A DNA stretch of 64,000 nt from Eurosta solidaginis (taxonomy: Eukaryota > Arthropoda > Insecta > Diptera > Tephritidae): assembly GCF_040869045.1 (NCBI RefSeq), contig NC_090321.1, positions 130,191,689 to 130,255,688 on the forward strand, in the 5' to 3' direction. Below, piece by piece: positions 23,131 to 34,843 of the stretch (the stretch's first letter is position 1; each line of letters opens with the position of its first letter). A program made the translations under genes and the position numbers. Below the pieces are notes generated by a model, which was not told where the DNA came from, searched no databases, and saw nothing but the letters and a program-made list of their open reading frames with translations.

Positions 23131-23518
23131 TGTAGTATTGCGTGAAATTCACCTCACCTCAAACACGCTTAACATTACAAACATTCGTTTATTGACCTAG
23201 ATAACTACTATGAGTTCATTAGCGTTTGCCAAGTCGCCTAATGTATTAATGCGCCATACCAAACTGCTCAAGCAGGAATCATATTGACAATACGTAGGCC
23301 AATATAATATTTCGCTGACAAAGAATTCCTCACTATTGAGTCATGCACCTCTAGTATGTAAATATTAATTTAAGTATGTACATATGTATAGGTTAAGAGC
23401 TTTTGTATAAATAATAATGAATGTCGTCAATAAAGACAATTAGCAAATTGCTATCCAACGCTACTCATCAGCGTTGGTCAGCCAAATCATTTGTTGTTCA
23501 ATTCATTTTTTCTTTACA
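23131..23518 (+). repeat. 5' LTR of the second element
   Basis: 388 bp from TGTAGTATTGCGTG to TTCTTTACA. It contains GTATAAATAA near 23404 and AATAAAGACAA near 23430 as likely promoter and end signals. It serves as the empty-site reference for the MITE in the 3' LTR. Confidence 0.85.
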
Positions 23519-23533
23519 TGACGATCCTGCCAG
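23519..23533 (+). other. primer-binding site, tRNA-Arg type (one mismatch)
   Basis: TGACGATCCTGCCAG, identical to the site of the first element except that the third base is A instead of G. It follows the 5' LTR directly. Confidence 0.65.
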
Positions 23534-23699
23534 TCTAGATCAGAATTAGCAAAACTGCTAAAGATCTAGCTGCTCCGAAGAGCCTAGCAGCTCACGTTAA
23601 AAACACAAAGGACACATTTTTTAAAGTCCCGGAAAACTACACATTGGCAACAAAAACAGGACATTTTTGAGAAGTTATTAGAAGCTAAAGGAGATACAA

Positions 23700-23960
23700 T
23701 GAATTACTACATTCGCGAAGGCACTTTGTCGTATCGGAAAAAAAACATAGTGATCGCAAAAAATTAAATGGAAACAATTTCAACAGCATAAAAAGGAGTG
23801 GTATATTACATTCGCAGCAAAAGCATAATGATGGCAAAAAATTAAATGGAAGCAATTTCAACAACATAAAAAGGAGTGGAATATTACATTCGCAGCAAAA
23901 GCATAGTGATGGCAAAAAATTTAATCAAATGTAAGCAATTTTAACAGTATAAAAAGGAGT
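23700..23960 (+). repeat. ~68-bp tandem repeat in the leader
   Basis: About three units share TATTACATTCGCAGCAAAAG, GATGGCAAAAAATT and AACATAAAAAGGAGTGG. They sit between the primer site and the conserved leader hairpin and are absent from the first element. Minus-strand frames across them (MPSLCFCCECNIPLLFMLLK twice) are chance products of the repeat. Confidence 0.7.
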
Positions 23961-24075
23961 AGAATATTACAATTGACTGGAGACAGTAAAAAACAACAAT
24001 TTAGACTGGCAGCCATTAGTGTAAGAGTAAATATAACTAGAATCAATTGAGCGGCCTCAGTGACGCTAAACCATG

Positions 24076-24096
24076 AGCAAAAACTTCGTTTTTGCT
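24076..24096 (+). ncRNA. leader RNA hairpin, TTC loop
   Basis: AGCAAAAAC and GTTTTTGCT form the same 9-bp stem as at 12721-12742, with loop TTC instead of GAAA, followed again by TAGGATTTTTTT. The preceding 40 bases are also conserved between the two elements. Confidence 0.55.
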
Positions 24097-24109
24097 TAGG
24101 ATTTTTTTT

Positions 24110-26087
24110 TAAATGGTAGGATGAACAAAATTTTTCTACAAAAACTTTGATGTCAGTTTTGGAAATGGCACAAACTCAACCTAAAAATAGAGAAAAAAAT
24201 TGAAGCCCAAAGCGGCATAGAAAAATAACAATAGCATAAAATTTAATTTTAAACAATAATTTGTAAAGTAAATTCAAGAAAAAAAATATAAAAAAATTCA
24301 ATTTTAAGAAAAATAGAAATGTCAAATATATTATATTTAAAAATTTTTTTTAAGAAAATCAAAAATATTAAAAATAAATTTTAAACAGTAGTTTCTATAA
24401 TATTACCTAAATAAGGGAAATTTACAAAATTCTTCTTAGACCTTTATAATGAAAAATAAATCAGGCAAAAATGGCATAAAGAATAATTTTTTTTTAAATA
24501 TAGTGTAAATTGAAAAAATGCTAAAAATTTTGCCATTAAAGCAAAAAAAAAATTTTTATAATATAATAGCGTTAACAAAATAAACAAGTAAAATGGAATG
24601 CATAGGATAAAAAATAAAACCAAAAATTTTATTAAAAATTAAATTAAGTTCATTTCTCACAAAAGCAGAAAAACAATTATAGAAAAATTCAGCATGGCTT
24701 TGTGGACAAAGATTGCCCACGGCATCCTGATAGCGATAGCCGGATATGAATTAGGGAAAGAAAGTTCTGAAGTAAAAGAGAATAGACTTATAAAATATGA
24801 ACCACAGGCTGAACCAGAGACAAGAATTACACCAAACATTCCAGATGTTTGGCTAGCCGTTTTGCTTTGCATGATCGGGCTATTGATCATTACAATAGCC
24901 ACAATACTAAAGAATTATATGAAGCATAAGTAGAGGCAACTAAAACCGTTCAAAACCGTATCTAAAATTGTTTCCCCCAATTTACAATCATCCACTTTAG
25001 CATCTTTTACTCAAAATCAAACCCAAAGCTGAGGAAGACCAACAAATAATTAAAAATAAATAAATAAACCTTTAAACAGCAACCCTCAAAATATCGCAAA
25101 CGACATTAAAGGCAGCTTTATTAGACCTGCCCAAATTTTATGACAAATCAATAATTTGCATACCTCACATTATTAGTTTCCATGGAAGTTATCAAGATAA
25201 CACCCTTGAAGGCTTTTAAAGAAAAAGATTTATACCACATCCCTGGTAAAATTTGCGTCAGTGGACATATGAAAAAAAAATATGCTAAAAAACCTGCCCA
25301 TAACAACAAAAATGAAGACAAAGTCACAAAAAGAACCTTAAAAATATATGTGAAGCGCTATTTAAATTTGCAATAAAAGACTAGCTGCGCTGATTTTCAT
25401 CTTAGGATAGATTGTTGAGGAAGTTATTGACTTAGGACAATATTCGACCAGACATGCAAGAAATGCCGGCAATCCAGGACTTGAAATTTATAAGGAAAAA
25501 TTAATTGATTATTTACTTTAGTAGGCAAATTTAAAATTAATAACCAGGTTCTCAAGATCAACTAATTGCACATACCCAAGAGGTTGTGCAAGTGACAAAT
25601 CCCGGTATAAAAAAAAACAAAAAAATAAATTCTTCATAAAAGTCATGACGATTCTGTCGTGGTGGCCGCCGCAGAAATCGCATGACAAATCAGATCAAAG
25701 AAATTTCTGGAAAAATAAGAAAAATAAATTAAAAGATAGAATAATTTTTGCATCCACTGTACCTTCCTACCACTAACCAGCTAAACTACTACCGCTAATA
25801 TAAACTACCTTTCTCTTCCGTCAATCTCAGCTACAGTTTTTTTTTTTTATACTAAGTTTAATGTAACATTGATGAAATGAAATAACAATGAAAAGCTGTT
25901 ATTTAATAGAAATAATTAAAGTTAGAAATAGAAAAAAAAATAGATTAAGTATGAGATGCTTCAGTTAGGAAACCTAGTTTTTAGAGAGGTAATAATTTTA
26001 GGAAAAATATTTTTTTCTTTAGCCAGAGGTAAGAAACATTTCTTTACATGAAATAGGAAAAATTTCTTTCTACTTTAACCTACCTAC
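24110..26087 (+). other. internal region of the second LTR element, mostly noncoding
   Basis: Very AT-rich, with long A and T runs. Apart from the small frame at 24694-24933 and a lysine-rich frame at 25182-25376 (MEVIKITPLKAFKEKDLYHI) nothing resembles gag, protease or reverse transcriptase. One GC-rich island (GTCGTGGTGGCCGCCGCAGA, about 25655) stands out from its surroundings. Confidence 0.5.
24694..24933 (+). CDS. small predicted membrane protein, unknown
   Basis: 79 codons starting ATG. The N-terminus is weakly hydrophobic (WTKIAHGILIAIAGYELG), the middle is charged (KESSEVKENRLIKYEPQAEP), and near residues 52-72 a strong hydrophobic segment follows (VWLAVLLCMIGLLIITIATI) with a basic tail KNYMKHK. 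It lies inside the LTR element where gag would be expected, in otherwise very AT-rich noncoding DNA. I do not recognise it. It could be a remnant of another reading frame of the element, a captured gene or chance. Confidence 0.35.
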   Translation: MALWTKIAHGILIAIAGYELGKESSEVKENRLIKYEPQAEPETRITPNIPDVWLAVLLCMIGLLIITIATILKNYMKHK

Positions 26088-26806
26088 AAAATAAGGAAAT
26101 AGTAATCCATAAAAATAGGCTTAAACTAGTATAGAACATTTACTAGTAACACATATGATTTGAAAACCAAAACAATCATACTATAAGCATCCCAATTTAC
26201 TCAACAACATAGATACGTAAGAAAGAAAATGTAAATAAACAAAAGAAATAATAAATACTAACCCATGTTAGCATCAAGTGACTGTTACTTCATAATAAAT
26301 TTGTAAACACAAACAGATTTTAAGTGAGTCGACACATTTAAAAATTCTAATATGTAAAAACAAATGTCAATAACACTTGATGCAAAACATTATTCATAAT
26401 CATAAGCACTCAACCATAAAAAATTAGCACAAAGAAAAATGTACAAAAAAAACATGTCAAAAAAATTACTCATTACAGTAAATATACCAAAGAAAAAAAA
26501 ATAATAGCAAAAGTGAGCTTATTATGAAAAAGCGAGAATCAGCATAACGGGCACTGAATGTAAAGCAGATGCCAACGAATAAAAACAAAAAATAAAACAC
26601 ATTTACTCATAATATCAAGTTATCACTATGACATAATTAATTATTACAATTAAATCCAAAAAAATATCTCTTTTGGTAACACCAAACAAGTTGACTTGGT
26701 CATTTAACGAAAAATTAAACAACACGGCACACTTATCACAGTGACATTGGAGTGACCGTCTATAATTAAGCACACAATTATATACGCTCACTTAAAAGGC
26801 CGATGG
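26088..26806 (+). other. end of integrase, 3' untranslated region and purine tract
   Basis: AAGGAAATAGTAATCCATAA and following bases match the last codons of integrase in the first element (15608-15648, IHKNRLK). Then comes AT-rich 3' sequence with a GTCGACACATTTAAAA motif shared with the first element, and the purine tract AAAAGGCCGATGG ending at 26806. Confidence 0.6.
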
Positions 26807-27774
26807 TGTAGTATCGCGTGGAATTCAGTGAGGTGAAATAAACACGATTAAGATTAAAAACATTCGTTCATTGACCCAGATAACTACCATGAGTTCATTC
26901 GCGTTTGCCAAGTCGCCTAATTTATTAATGCGTCATACCAAACTGCTCAAGCAGGAATTATATTGACAATATGTAGGTCAATATAATAATTCGCTGACAA
27001 AGCATTACTCACTATTGAGTCATGCACCTCTAGTATGTAAATTTTAATGTAAGTATGTATATATCAGACATGCTTAACCAATGAACCGATATCATTTCGT
27101 TACGATACGAATTGACTTTGTTTCGTTTATTAACGTTAAGGACGTCAAATTAACGAAATGATTTTGTTCCGTTTTCTGCCATATCAAAAAGAAATCAAAT
27201 CGTTTATGTTGATTATTAATTTCAAACTATGCTGGCAATGCTGTATTATCCATTTTGATGGCGGAGTCATTAAAGGTGAAAGCATTAGCTAAGCTGATTG
27301 CAACTTTTCTCATGAATTTTGACAGTACGAACATTTCTCGGAGTATTTTTGACATTACCTCCAATGAATTACACAAACAAATTGCATGGAGTTTTTGTGT
27401 ATGTCCGCTCGATGTTACCGCCTTACGGCTTCACCGCGGCTATAGCATTGCCAGAACAATTCAAACATAAAGTATCATGTTTTTGTTAACGTTTTTAACG
27501 TTAAGGAAAGCTTTTCGTTTCAGTTAAAAACGAGATACAATTTATCTTGATAATTTCTTTATCGATAATATTTCGAAGTGTTTCAACGGAAACTGTGGAA
27601 ATTTTTTAATAAACGATTAGCTTAGCGTTAAAGTGCATCCCTGGTATGTATGTTATTTTGTATAAATAATAATCAATGTTGTCAATAAAGACAATTAACA
27701 AATTGCTAATCCAACGCTACTCATCAGCATTGGTCAGCCAAATAATTTGTTGTTCAATTCATATTTTCTTTACA
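26807..27774 (+). repeat. 3' LTR of the second element, with insertion
   Basis: It starts TGTAGTATCGCGTG and ends TTCTTTACA like the 5' LTR. Without the 579-bp insert at 27065-27643 it is 389 bp. Divergence from the 5' LTR is clearly higher than in the first element, so this insertion is older. Confidence 0.85.
27065..27643. mobile_element. hAT-type MITE candidate in the 3' LTR
   Basis: The 5' LTR shows that 579 bp are extra here. The insert begins CAGACATGC and ends GCATCCCTG, whose complement is CAGGGATGC (7 of 9 match). It is flanked by GTATATAT and GTATGTAT, an 8-bp duplication with one mismatch, the size made by hAT transposases. It contains TTAACGTTAA palindromes at about 27139 and 27495. 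The frame at 27255-27470 has no known match and is probably chance. Confidence 0.6.
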
Positions 27775-28597
27775 AAAGGCTGTTCAGATTACCGCGTAAC
27801 ACCTCGAACTGTATGATTCATCTCGAAACCAGACTCCCAGAATTGTATATTGACTTCCTGAAAACGCTTTTCAATTATATTTGCAGGGTTATGGAAATGG
27901 GTAATAACCGTCTTCCAAAGATAATCGCTATGCACTTGCTAGAAACTAGGTCTCAATTTTTCCAAAAGCGGGATGTGCTTGCCAATGAGTACGGTGATCC
28001 AATTCCATTAAATGATAACACTTTATGGAGACATTGGCACTGCAGTATATTAGCTAAAATAGATGCAGTGAAAAGGGAACATTTTCTGTTAAAAGCTCAA
28101 GCTAGCGAAGTACGACGAACTTACCCCGTTCTCGAACATAATCTTACGCTTCGCGTAAAAGGAGAACTATTGAAACTAAATTATGAACCTCATCTTGAGC
28201 ATCTAGATAATCGCTGTCCAATTTGCAACTCAGAAAACGTCTTACACTTTCTGGGTAGTTGTCCCGTACTTATGGAATATAGAATATTATTTTTTAAAAA
28301 AAGTGTATTAACACCCCAAGAGATTAATGAATACCTAAATGATAAAAACTGGATCACATTGAATAAGTACGTTAAATCTGCGTTAAAATATAGGAAGCAA
28401 ATTTTAGAAGAGGAATTCTGAAACTTATATTTAAGAAATATTTTATTATATAATGTACAGAAAAACTTACTACAAGTACTTATAAACTGACGGCACTACA
28501 CCAAAGTTTAGTTATAACAATTTTATATTGTAATCAACTTTGTAAAAAAAAAAACAGATTCTGTTTAATAAAACAAATTACTACTACTACTACTACA
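27775..28597 (+). pseudogene. non-LTR retrotransposon ORF2, C-terminal piece and 3' end
   Basis: This continues the reverse transcriptase of 22541-23130. The frame to 28421 reads RLFRLPRNTSNCMIHLETRL, then a long helical region, and a C-terminal zinc-like motif CPICNSENVLHFLGSC. The stop is at 28419-28421. A 3' untranslated region follows, and a tail of TAC units (28579-28596) marks the element end. This half is uninterrupted, unlike the RT piece. The clade is not assigned. Confidence 0.75.
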
Positions 28598-28617
28598 AAC
28601 ACATTCCAGGGTTACCC
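28597..28617. repeat. scrap of the Helentron-like 3' region
   Basis: AAACACATTCCAGGGTTACC here matches the sequence near 11850-11870 of copy B. It lies immediately after the retrotransposon tail, so it may be target DNA, possibly the far side of copy A after several insertions. Too short to prove. Confidence 0.4.
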
Positions 28618-29104
28618 GCCATTTGCACCACCAAGTATTGTTGTTGCGCCATCATCGCCATCATGCGGCTCAGCTGTTCAACATTGGTTGCATGCTTATT
28701 AGCGTCGGTGCGAGGAGCATTCAGGCCGACGTGAACCATTGCTGGTGCGTTTCGTGATGGAACATCGCCCCCCTGTGCATCCACGTTCTCGCTATCGGAT
28801 ATTTGGCACACCAATTCGATTTTCTGCGAGAAATTCAAACTGTCCGCAGATTCGTTAAAAGACACCCGGTTTGCAACCGAGATCCTAATCGGGCGTTCAG
28901 GGCCAAAAAATTTGAAGATCCGTGACGCACACCTACTGAAATAGTCCGTAGGGACAAAGTCAACGTGTCAATTTGGTTAAAAACCGAACCAGCTATTTGG
29001 TTTTCTAGGGCTCGCACACGGCTCCTAGTTAGACGCCTATGGGAATCGAGGATACCCAATCCCCCAACAACCCCATTATCGACCTCTTTCTCCTTCTCCG
29101 ACAT
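28618..29104 (-). pseudogene. retroelement gag-like N-terminal fragment
   Basis: Two overlapping minus-strand frames (29104-28835 and 28865-28593) appear to be one protein with a frame change near 28850. It starts MSEKEKEVDNGVVGGLGILD, has a helical arginine-rich part, and then the methionine/glutamine stretch RMMAMMAQQQYLVVQ. Gag proteins of some Gypsy-type elements start this way, but no diagnostic motif is present. Function is uncertain. Confidence 0.35.
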
Positions 29105-30290
29105 TCACTGCCGGTACGCAAAAAATGCAACCGAACAAAAAAATCTATTTTTCGAACACCCCAGTGTACCCCGGGGTACTATCTCAGAAAAAGGGATATC
29201 CACCGACGCTAAACCCCGCAAAGTAAAAAAATTATAAAAGCCGTAAATCAAATAAAAGGAAAGTTCACTAAGAAAATATGTATGTATATATTTGAAAATC
29301 CCAAGGATGCAAACAATAAAAAAATCAAGCAAACATGGATATGACGAATGTAGGGCAAACTGAAAATCTCAATAACCAAAAGTATAAATAAAATATCAAA
29401 TAAAATGAAAAAAAAAACACAATATAAAAGCAAGATATATAAAAAATTCAACTCGTATGTTTGTGTATATGTGTGTGTGTGAAAATTCTGGATATGTGTA
29501 TAGATGAATATCTTAGATAAAAGAAATTCAAGTTTAAAACCAAAAATAAAAAAAATATTGTGCTAGTCTTTATACAAAAAAAAATTTAAGTATTGAACTT
29601 AATTAAAACTACCATTAATTTCAGCCCCTATATTTGAGTGTAAAATTGCAGCAAAAAAAAATAATGAAAGGAATATCGGGCAAGGTATGTACGTATGAAT
29701 CAAAAAAACCAAAAAGGGTAGAAAATCAAACAAAAAAAAAAAAATGCAACAAAAAGAAACAAAAGGCAAAAAACTATAAAAAAATCGAAAAACTCCAAAC
29801 TTTCAAAAAAGGAATCGGAAAAACTTTTGAAAATAATCTTAATGATTAAGAAATAACCAACAAAAAAATAAAAATAAATAAAACCAAAAATTTTAAAATA
29901 TCGAACTTAACGTTTGAAAATAAGTTAACTGAACTTGAATATATATATATATATGTCCTGGTGTTATGGCGAAGGTTCAGCAGAGGTGATTAGTCCGTCG
30001 CTAAGCGTCTAGTGTCAAGTGTGGCACATCACGCTCAAGAGCTAGTCCCTAAGAGTGGATGCCAGACCTCCTAATCCTAACTATCGTCGCGACGACTGCA
30101 AACCTCAGTTACCGGCAATGCTGGACTCCCTGTAAGGTAGCTTAAGCAGCTCGAATACTAAGCTACTCCCTATCCCAATCGGCGTTGCCATAATAACGGT
30201 CCCGGTCCTGCCACATGACAGAAATAGGGACTGTTGCATGGAACATGGGATAAAAAAAAAATAAGGAAATCTGGAAGAAAATTAGGAAGA
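29105..30290. other. no gene; A-rich spacer, TA microsatellite, GC-rich patch
   Basis: 29237-29950 is extremely A-rich on the plus strand and ends in a TA run at 29939-29954. A 14-bp palindrome GTACCCCGGGGTAC lies near 29166. The patch 29955-30210 is GC-balanced and looks like an untranslated leader of some element, but I cannot assign it. Lysine-rich frames here are chance. Confidence 0.5.
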
Positions 30291-31407
30291 TTTAAGAAAA
30301 GTGAAAAATAGAGGTTACTTGAAAACTGTGGGAAATAAAAGAGGATCGGGCTATACCGTTGGGTGCCATTGTTACGTGGCTGACTGTTTGGGTGGTGAGG
30401 AGCGGCGGCAAGCAGGTATGCTTGCGGGCCCAGGCAAGCTCATCGTCTTGGGCGGGGTATTGCACCACCGGCCTCACCCGCAGCCACATGCACAAAATAA
30501 GGGTTCATACCTACATGATACATAAAGGAAAGAAAAAGCTGGAAAAGGTAGAAACATACGTGAGGGGCATAGTTAGGGGGAGAAAAAGATGAAGGCCTGT
30601 CCTCTCAGGTGGAGTCTACCCTCCCTCTGCAGTGGAACTTGCACTGCACTGCGGGCACTGTGCTGAATCCTCTTTACCTTACAGTCCCCCCAAACCGACA
30701 TTTGTCTGTCCGTCCTCATTCGGTCATTTCCCTACTACTCTATCTCACCTAGCCTTGCCATGCACAAGCGCATAGTTGGTAACTGCTTGAAACTCGCTTA
30801 AAATGGATCGCGGATACATCCGACGCGCACTTCACCTTTTTTGTTTTTTTTTAGAAACTCGTGTTAGTTCGCGCAATACAACACTTACTAAATTTGGCAT
30901 TTACGGCTAAAACGCGCACTTCACTTTTTATTTATTTTTACAACTTTTGCTTAACTTGCACTGGGCACTGTTGAAGGGAGACTTTTTCCCGTTTACTTAT
31001 TTTTCCCCTTTTTATACCCACCGCCGTGGTCAGGAACGTTAACCAGAAACGGAAAAATTTTACCATTATATGCCAAACATTCTTTTCGGTTTTTGAGTAT
31101 TTTTCATCCATTCGTTCAACAATCATTATCGCTCCATAAAACCAACACCTGCACAGATACATTTGGTTCGTGCCTTGACCGCTCACACTGATACATTCAC
31201 ACACTCAAAGCCTTGTACAAATACACCTCCAAATACATACCAGAACAAAACAAACACATAGGTGCATAGCATTCGTCAATGTTGCTAGGCTGCTAGCAAC
31301 ATAGTGACTGCTGCTAACAACATGATGCCAATGCGCACCACTAGTCCCTGGCTGGAGATCGATCTTTTCCCACAGCAGCTTTCCGTCAACCGAAGTGGGA
31401 GGGGGAC
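30291..31407. other. no gene recognised; probable internal 3' part of an LTR element
   Basis: Short frames without motifs. The end of the stretch (about 31393-31407) is GAAGTGGGAGGGGGAC, a purine-rich tract followed by TGTAACG, the layout seen just before a 3' LTR. No gag or pol text is visible. Confidence 0.35.
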
Positions 31408-31815
31408 TGTAACGTAGTGTTACAATAATACAACCCACACTGTGCCTCGTTTTTTACTTGCGCCTGAAACTATGCTTTATATAGCACAGGAATAAATAGC
31501 AACTGATAGTAGGCAGTTACAGCAACAAGTCAATAATATGACGGTCGGCAGTAAATGACAATATACAGAAGTGCCAAAGTAGCGGTTCATTTCTTGAACG
31601 CTTTATAAACCAGGCCGTATAAAAGAAGTGAATTTGCTATTGGTATTTCCGTCCTCGAAGGTCAGCCAGTGGGAGTGGATGTCTTTTTAAAGCAGTGCTG
31701 GGCGCGCCATTGCGCCATTGAGCCAGACTTGCTTCATACATATTGTTACTCTCCATCGTCAGTCGTTAGTGAGACAGCTACGAATAAACACTACGCACGG
31801 CTGTCGCAAAAATTA
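31408..31815 (+). repeat. candidate solo 3' LTR
   Basis: It starts TGTAACGTAGTGTTACAATA right after a purine tract. It contains GTATAAAAGAAGTG near 31618 as a core promoter and AATAAACACTACGC near 31784 as a polyadenylation-type signal. No second copy is in the window, so the end and family are guesses. Confidence 0.4.
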
Positions 31816-33160
31816 TATGGTTCCCTGTGAGAAATATCACGATGGGATAACGCACCTGGTATGGCCTTTCCATATCATTTTCCAAATATGTTTAGGTTTG
31901 GGTTTTTACCTTTTTGGGTGTGCTATATTAAATAATTTCCCAATGCAACATAAGTTTTTTAAATTATTTTAGCAAAAGTTGTAACAATTTCATTCTGGAC
32001 TACTTTTTTCTTCGCCAAAAAAATTAGCCTTTGGACTACAAAAAACTAATATGGAATATTTAAAAAACTTAGCGAAATAGTTAAAAATTGGCCTGAATGT
32101 ATCTTTATATTTTTGTTTTTTAAATCAGCTACATGTTTGTTAATTTTTATATTGCCCCGGTTGCGGCAAATGTATCAGCCTCGGAGATATGAATTTTTAA
32201 GCGAGTGATCGCCTATATTTTTGCGATATTTGAGGGTCTTGAAAAAATTTCAAACTATTTCTAAATCAAAAATGAAATTTTCAAAAATTTTTGTTTAAAG
32301 GCATCCTATGTTGCTGTAACTTTAGTTTCCTGCTGCGTTGCTCATGCTCTCGCTCTCACTAATACACTTACATTTTAATTTTTGCCGACCACTGTTGTTG
32401 CAGGGGGAATGTGGCACCCGGGTCGTGGGACGCGATTGCACGCAAATAAAAAGAAAATAAAAGAAGAATTACTAACGAGTAATCACAATTAATTTATAAA
32501 CAAAGGAGATTATATGTTCGAAGTAGAATAATTAATTCACACACCACTTAGCAAATTCAAAGTATAAAATTATAAATTTATTAATTCCAAATACGCAAAT
32601 GTGAACGGGATTATAATTCAGAGAAAGATATATGTAGGATAACTCACCTGGGGCTAGCTGCTGGCTCGTGAACATTCCCAAAAAGAAGTGAAAGAGTTTA
32701 AAACGAAAAAGTGAAAGAGGTTAAAACGCACCACCTGCCGATAGCTAACTTTCCTCGAGTTTTTCCATTTTGAAGTCGGCGCTCGGCAGGGGTGGGCCGT
32801 TACCGGTAAATAATATCACTAAAAATGTGCGTTAGGGTGGTTGTGAATATTTAAGCTGGTGGCCTAAACACGCCGGCCCCTTGCGGAGAGCAACTCGAAA
32901 GAACAAAAAAAAACCGGTGAGTACGCCAGCAACCGTCCCAAGGTGTGATAACTTAAATAAATTAAAATTTTAATGTGATCTCCTGTGAACTCCCGGTCTC
33001 CACGAATGCAGCCTTTCTGGACGGAAATTTAGTGTTCATATACGTGGGGTTGCTTGATTCTAATGCACTTTGTTGATTAGATGTAGATTGTGGGATTGGC
33101 ATAAAAATTGTATAGTATATAAACCTAGATGTATTTGTGAGAGCGATGCAAGAACGTTAT
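31816..33160. other. no gene recognised
   Basis: AT-rich sequence with no supported frame. A strong splice-donor-like CCGGTGAGTACG occurs near 32917-32928 on the plus strand, in a GC-richer patch (32750-33010), hinting at the 5' leader of an unidentified gene or element. Confidence 0.4.
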
Positions 33161-33218
33161 TGGCTGAACGCTCCTGAAATTACCAGTCCAAATACTGTCG
33201 GCTGCATGAGGAGCCCAT

Positions 33219-34289
33219 TCACCATTGCCGGGTTCTGGCACTGACCATAATGTTAGCGTAGACGTCGGCACCGAGGGTCAGCAGGACCGGCGCGGATCGA
33301 TAAAACGTCGGATCAGCGAGCTTAATGAATTGAAATGGTGCTGCGACTGAGTAGTCGATCGTAGCGGTTGGGTTCAGGTGTATATGCCAGGCTACCAAAG
33401 TAGCCTGTGTCGTGATTCTATCCGTAACTCCATATTTTCCGCGCAACACTAAAGTACACTTCGTTTGTCTTGCCGTGTTAAGCCATTCGAGTTGGAGTTC
33501 ATGGGATAAATGTGCGTCAATAACGGATGTAGGCGCGCAGGGATCAAGCAGTGCGCGCACAAAATAAAGGCGCCCCCTGCCTCTATTCGGACAATCGCTA
33601 TAGGAGCGATGGCTATGAAGGATCGGGTGATCGTCATCGCTACGTGGGTTTCCCGCAATCGTCCCGTTCTGAAACCGGTGGAGATCGTCTGGCGTTGAGC
33701 TAGAGTGGTGATGGTACCTTCTTCGCGTGGCGGGTACTGGGCCGCTCTGTCAATGGAGCGTCGGGTCGAGCGGAATGGACGCGGCTCCGCGCCCAGTGGC
33801 ATTGCGGTGCAATGGTCGGAAAGGACGTGTCTCCGCGCCATCCCCGTGTTTCTTTTATGCCTGGTCGGGTTTCCGGTCCGGGATTGCTTTCCACTACTCA
33901 TGTTGAAGCAGCGGTCGGAAGGGTCGTGCTTCTCCGCTGGTCGTTGGGGCGATGGCTAAGGCTGCGGCACTTCTGGCGATCTCTTCCTCCTCATCTGCTA
34001 CCTGTTGTGTCCATGAGCGGGTGTCCTCCGTTACGTGTATAGAGACAATCTCATCAGCGCTTGCCTGCTCGTCGTGCTCGTCGTAGTGGGTAGGGCGGGG
34101 CTGCGGTTGCTCATCCTCCATATGCAGCGTAGTGTGGTGTGGTTCTCGGCAGCGGTGGCAACGGTCGCAGCAAGGGCATATTTCCAGCCGACGGAACGGC
34201 GATAAACAATTGGGGCAGTGCCGGTGTATTAGGACGGCCCGGAGGGGTTCTTCTGCGGCCATAGTCGTATGCCGTGATTCTTCCGACAC
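33219..34289 (-). pseudogene. BEL/Pao gag end and protease, fragment
   Basis: On the minus strand the upstream frame (34289-33894) carries a zinc-knuckle-like region HRHCPNCLSPFRRLEICPCC followed by DRCHRCREPHHTTLHMED, in BEL gag style. After frame breaks, 33560-33219 gives the aspartic protease: RALLDPCAPTSVIDAHLSHE with the active-site Asp, and LADPTFYRSAPVLLTLGADV near the end, a hallmark of BEL proteases. Reverse transcriptase is missing beyond 33219. Confidence 0.75.
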
Positions 34290-34801
34290 AACCGGCAGGA
34301 GACGGTGAAGGAGTCAACGCGTTGCTCCGTCTAGTTGCGTTTGACCGAGAAGCCCGTCATTCTGGAACGGGAATTTGTATTATTAGTTTTGTATTCCAAG
34401 GGGTTGGGTGGCGCCTGAGCGGGTACCAGGAGCTTAATTGGCTGAGATTGTGGTTGGCGTACTCGGGTAAAGGGTTTATGTGGGACGAATAATCTGATTA
34501 AGTTATTCTGCCGATATAATGACGTGTAGTGGTTGAAACCACTGTTATACTTAATAAAATTTTATTGAGATACGCCTAAAAGTATCTTTAATTTTGATAA
34601 ATATTTTCATCAGAATGAACATTCTGATATTGAAAACAATCAAAATGGTGAAAAATAAAAAAATATTGCACATAGACAAACTATATTTTTTGGTGTTTGC
34701 CATGCAGGCAATACGCGGTTATATACGCTATATCACGGTAAACCCATGTATTGTCCAGGCTCTTTGTAATTCAGAGCTGGTGAATGAGATTGTCGTTTAA
34801 G
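34290..34801. other. no gene recognised; left flank of the Transib element
   Basis: Upstream part of the BEL fragment to about 34330, then AT-rich sequence with no motif up to the 5-bp target duplication CGACG at 34802-34806. Confidence 0.5.
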
Positions 34802-34806
34802 CGACG

Positions 34807-34843
34807 CACAGTGTTTCGTGTAGAACAAGCTAGCTGGACAAAA
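34807..34843 (+). repeat. Transib left inverted end, RSS-like
   Basis: Heptamer CACAGTG at 34807-34813, then a 24-bp spacer, then ACAAAATTA from 34838. CACAGTG is the consensus heptamer of V(D)J recombination signals. The mirror copy is at 38400-38436. Confidence 0.85.

Larger units (their letters stand above)
23131..27774 (+). mobile_element. second 412/mdg1-like LTR element, nearly all gag-pol deleted
   Basis: LTRs lie at 23131-23518 and 26807-27774 (the latter enlarged by an insert). They are followed and preceded by a tRNA-Arg-type primer site and a purine tract related to those of the first element. The leader block and hairpin at 24040-24096 match the first element. Gag and pol are gone except for the last codons of integrase near 26088-26140, so it is a nonautonomous derivative. 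It interrupts a non-LTR element. Flanks AAAT and AAAG are an imperfect candidate duplication. Confidence 0.85.

Noticed and set aside
27255..27470. 71-codon frame inside the MITE as a gene
   Set aside because: No motif, lies in a short nonautonomous insert, and ordinary length for chance frames.
29634..29849. lysine-rich frame as a small protein gene
   Set aside because: It is a product of A-rich sequence with no motif or start context.
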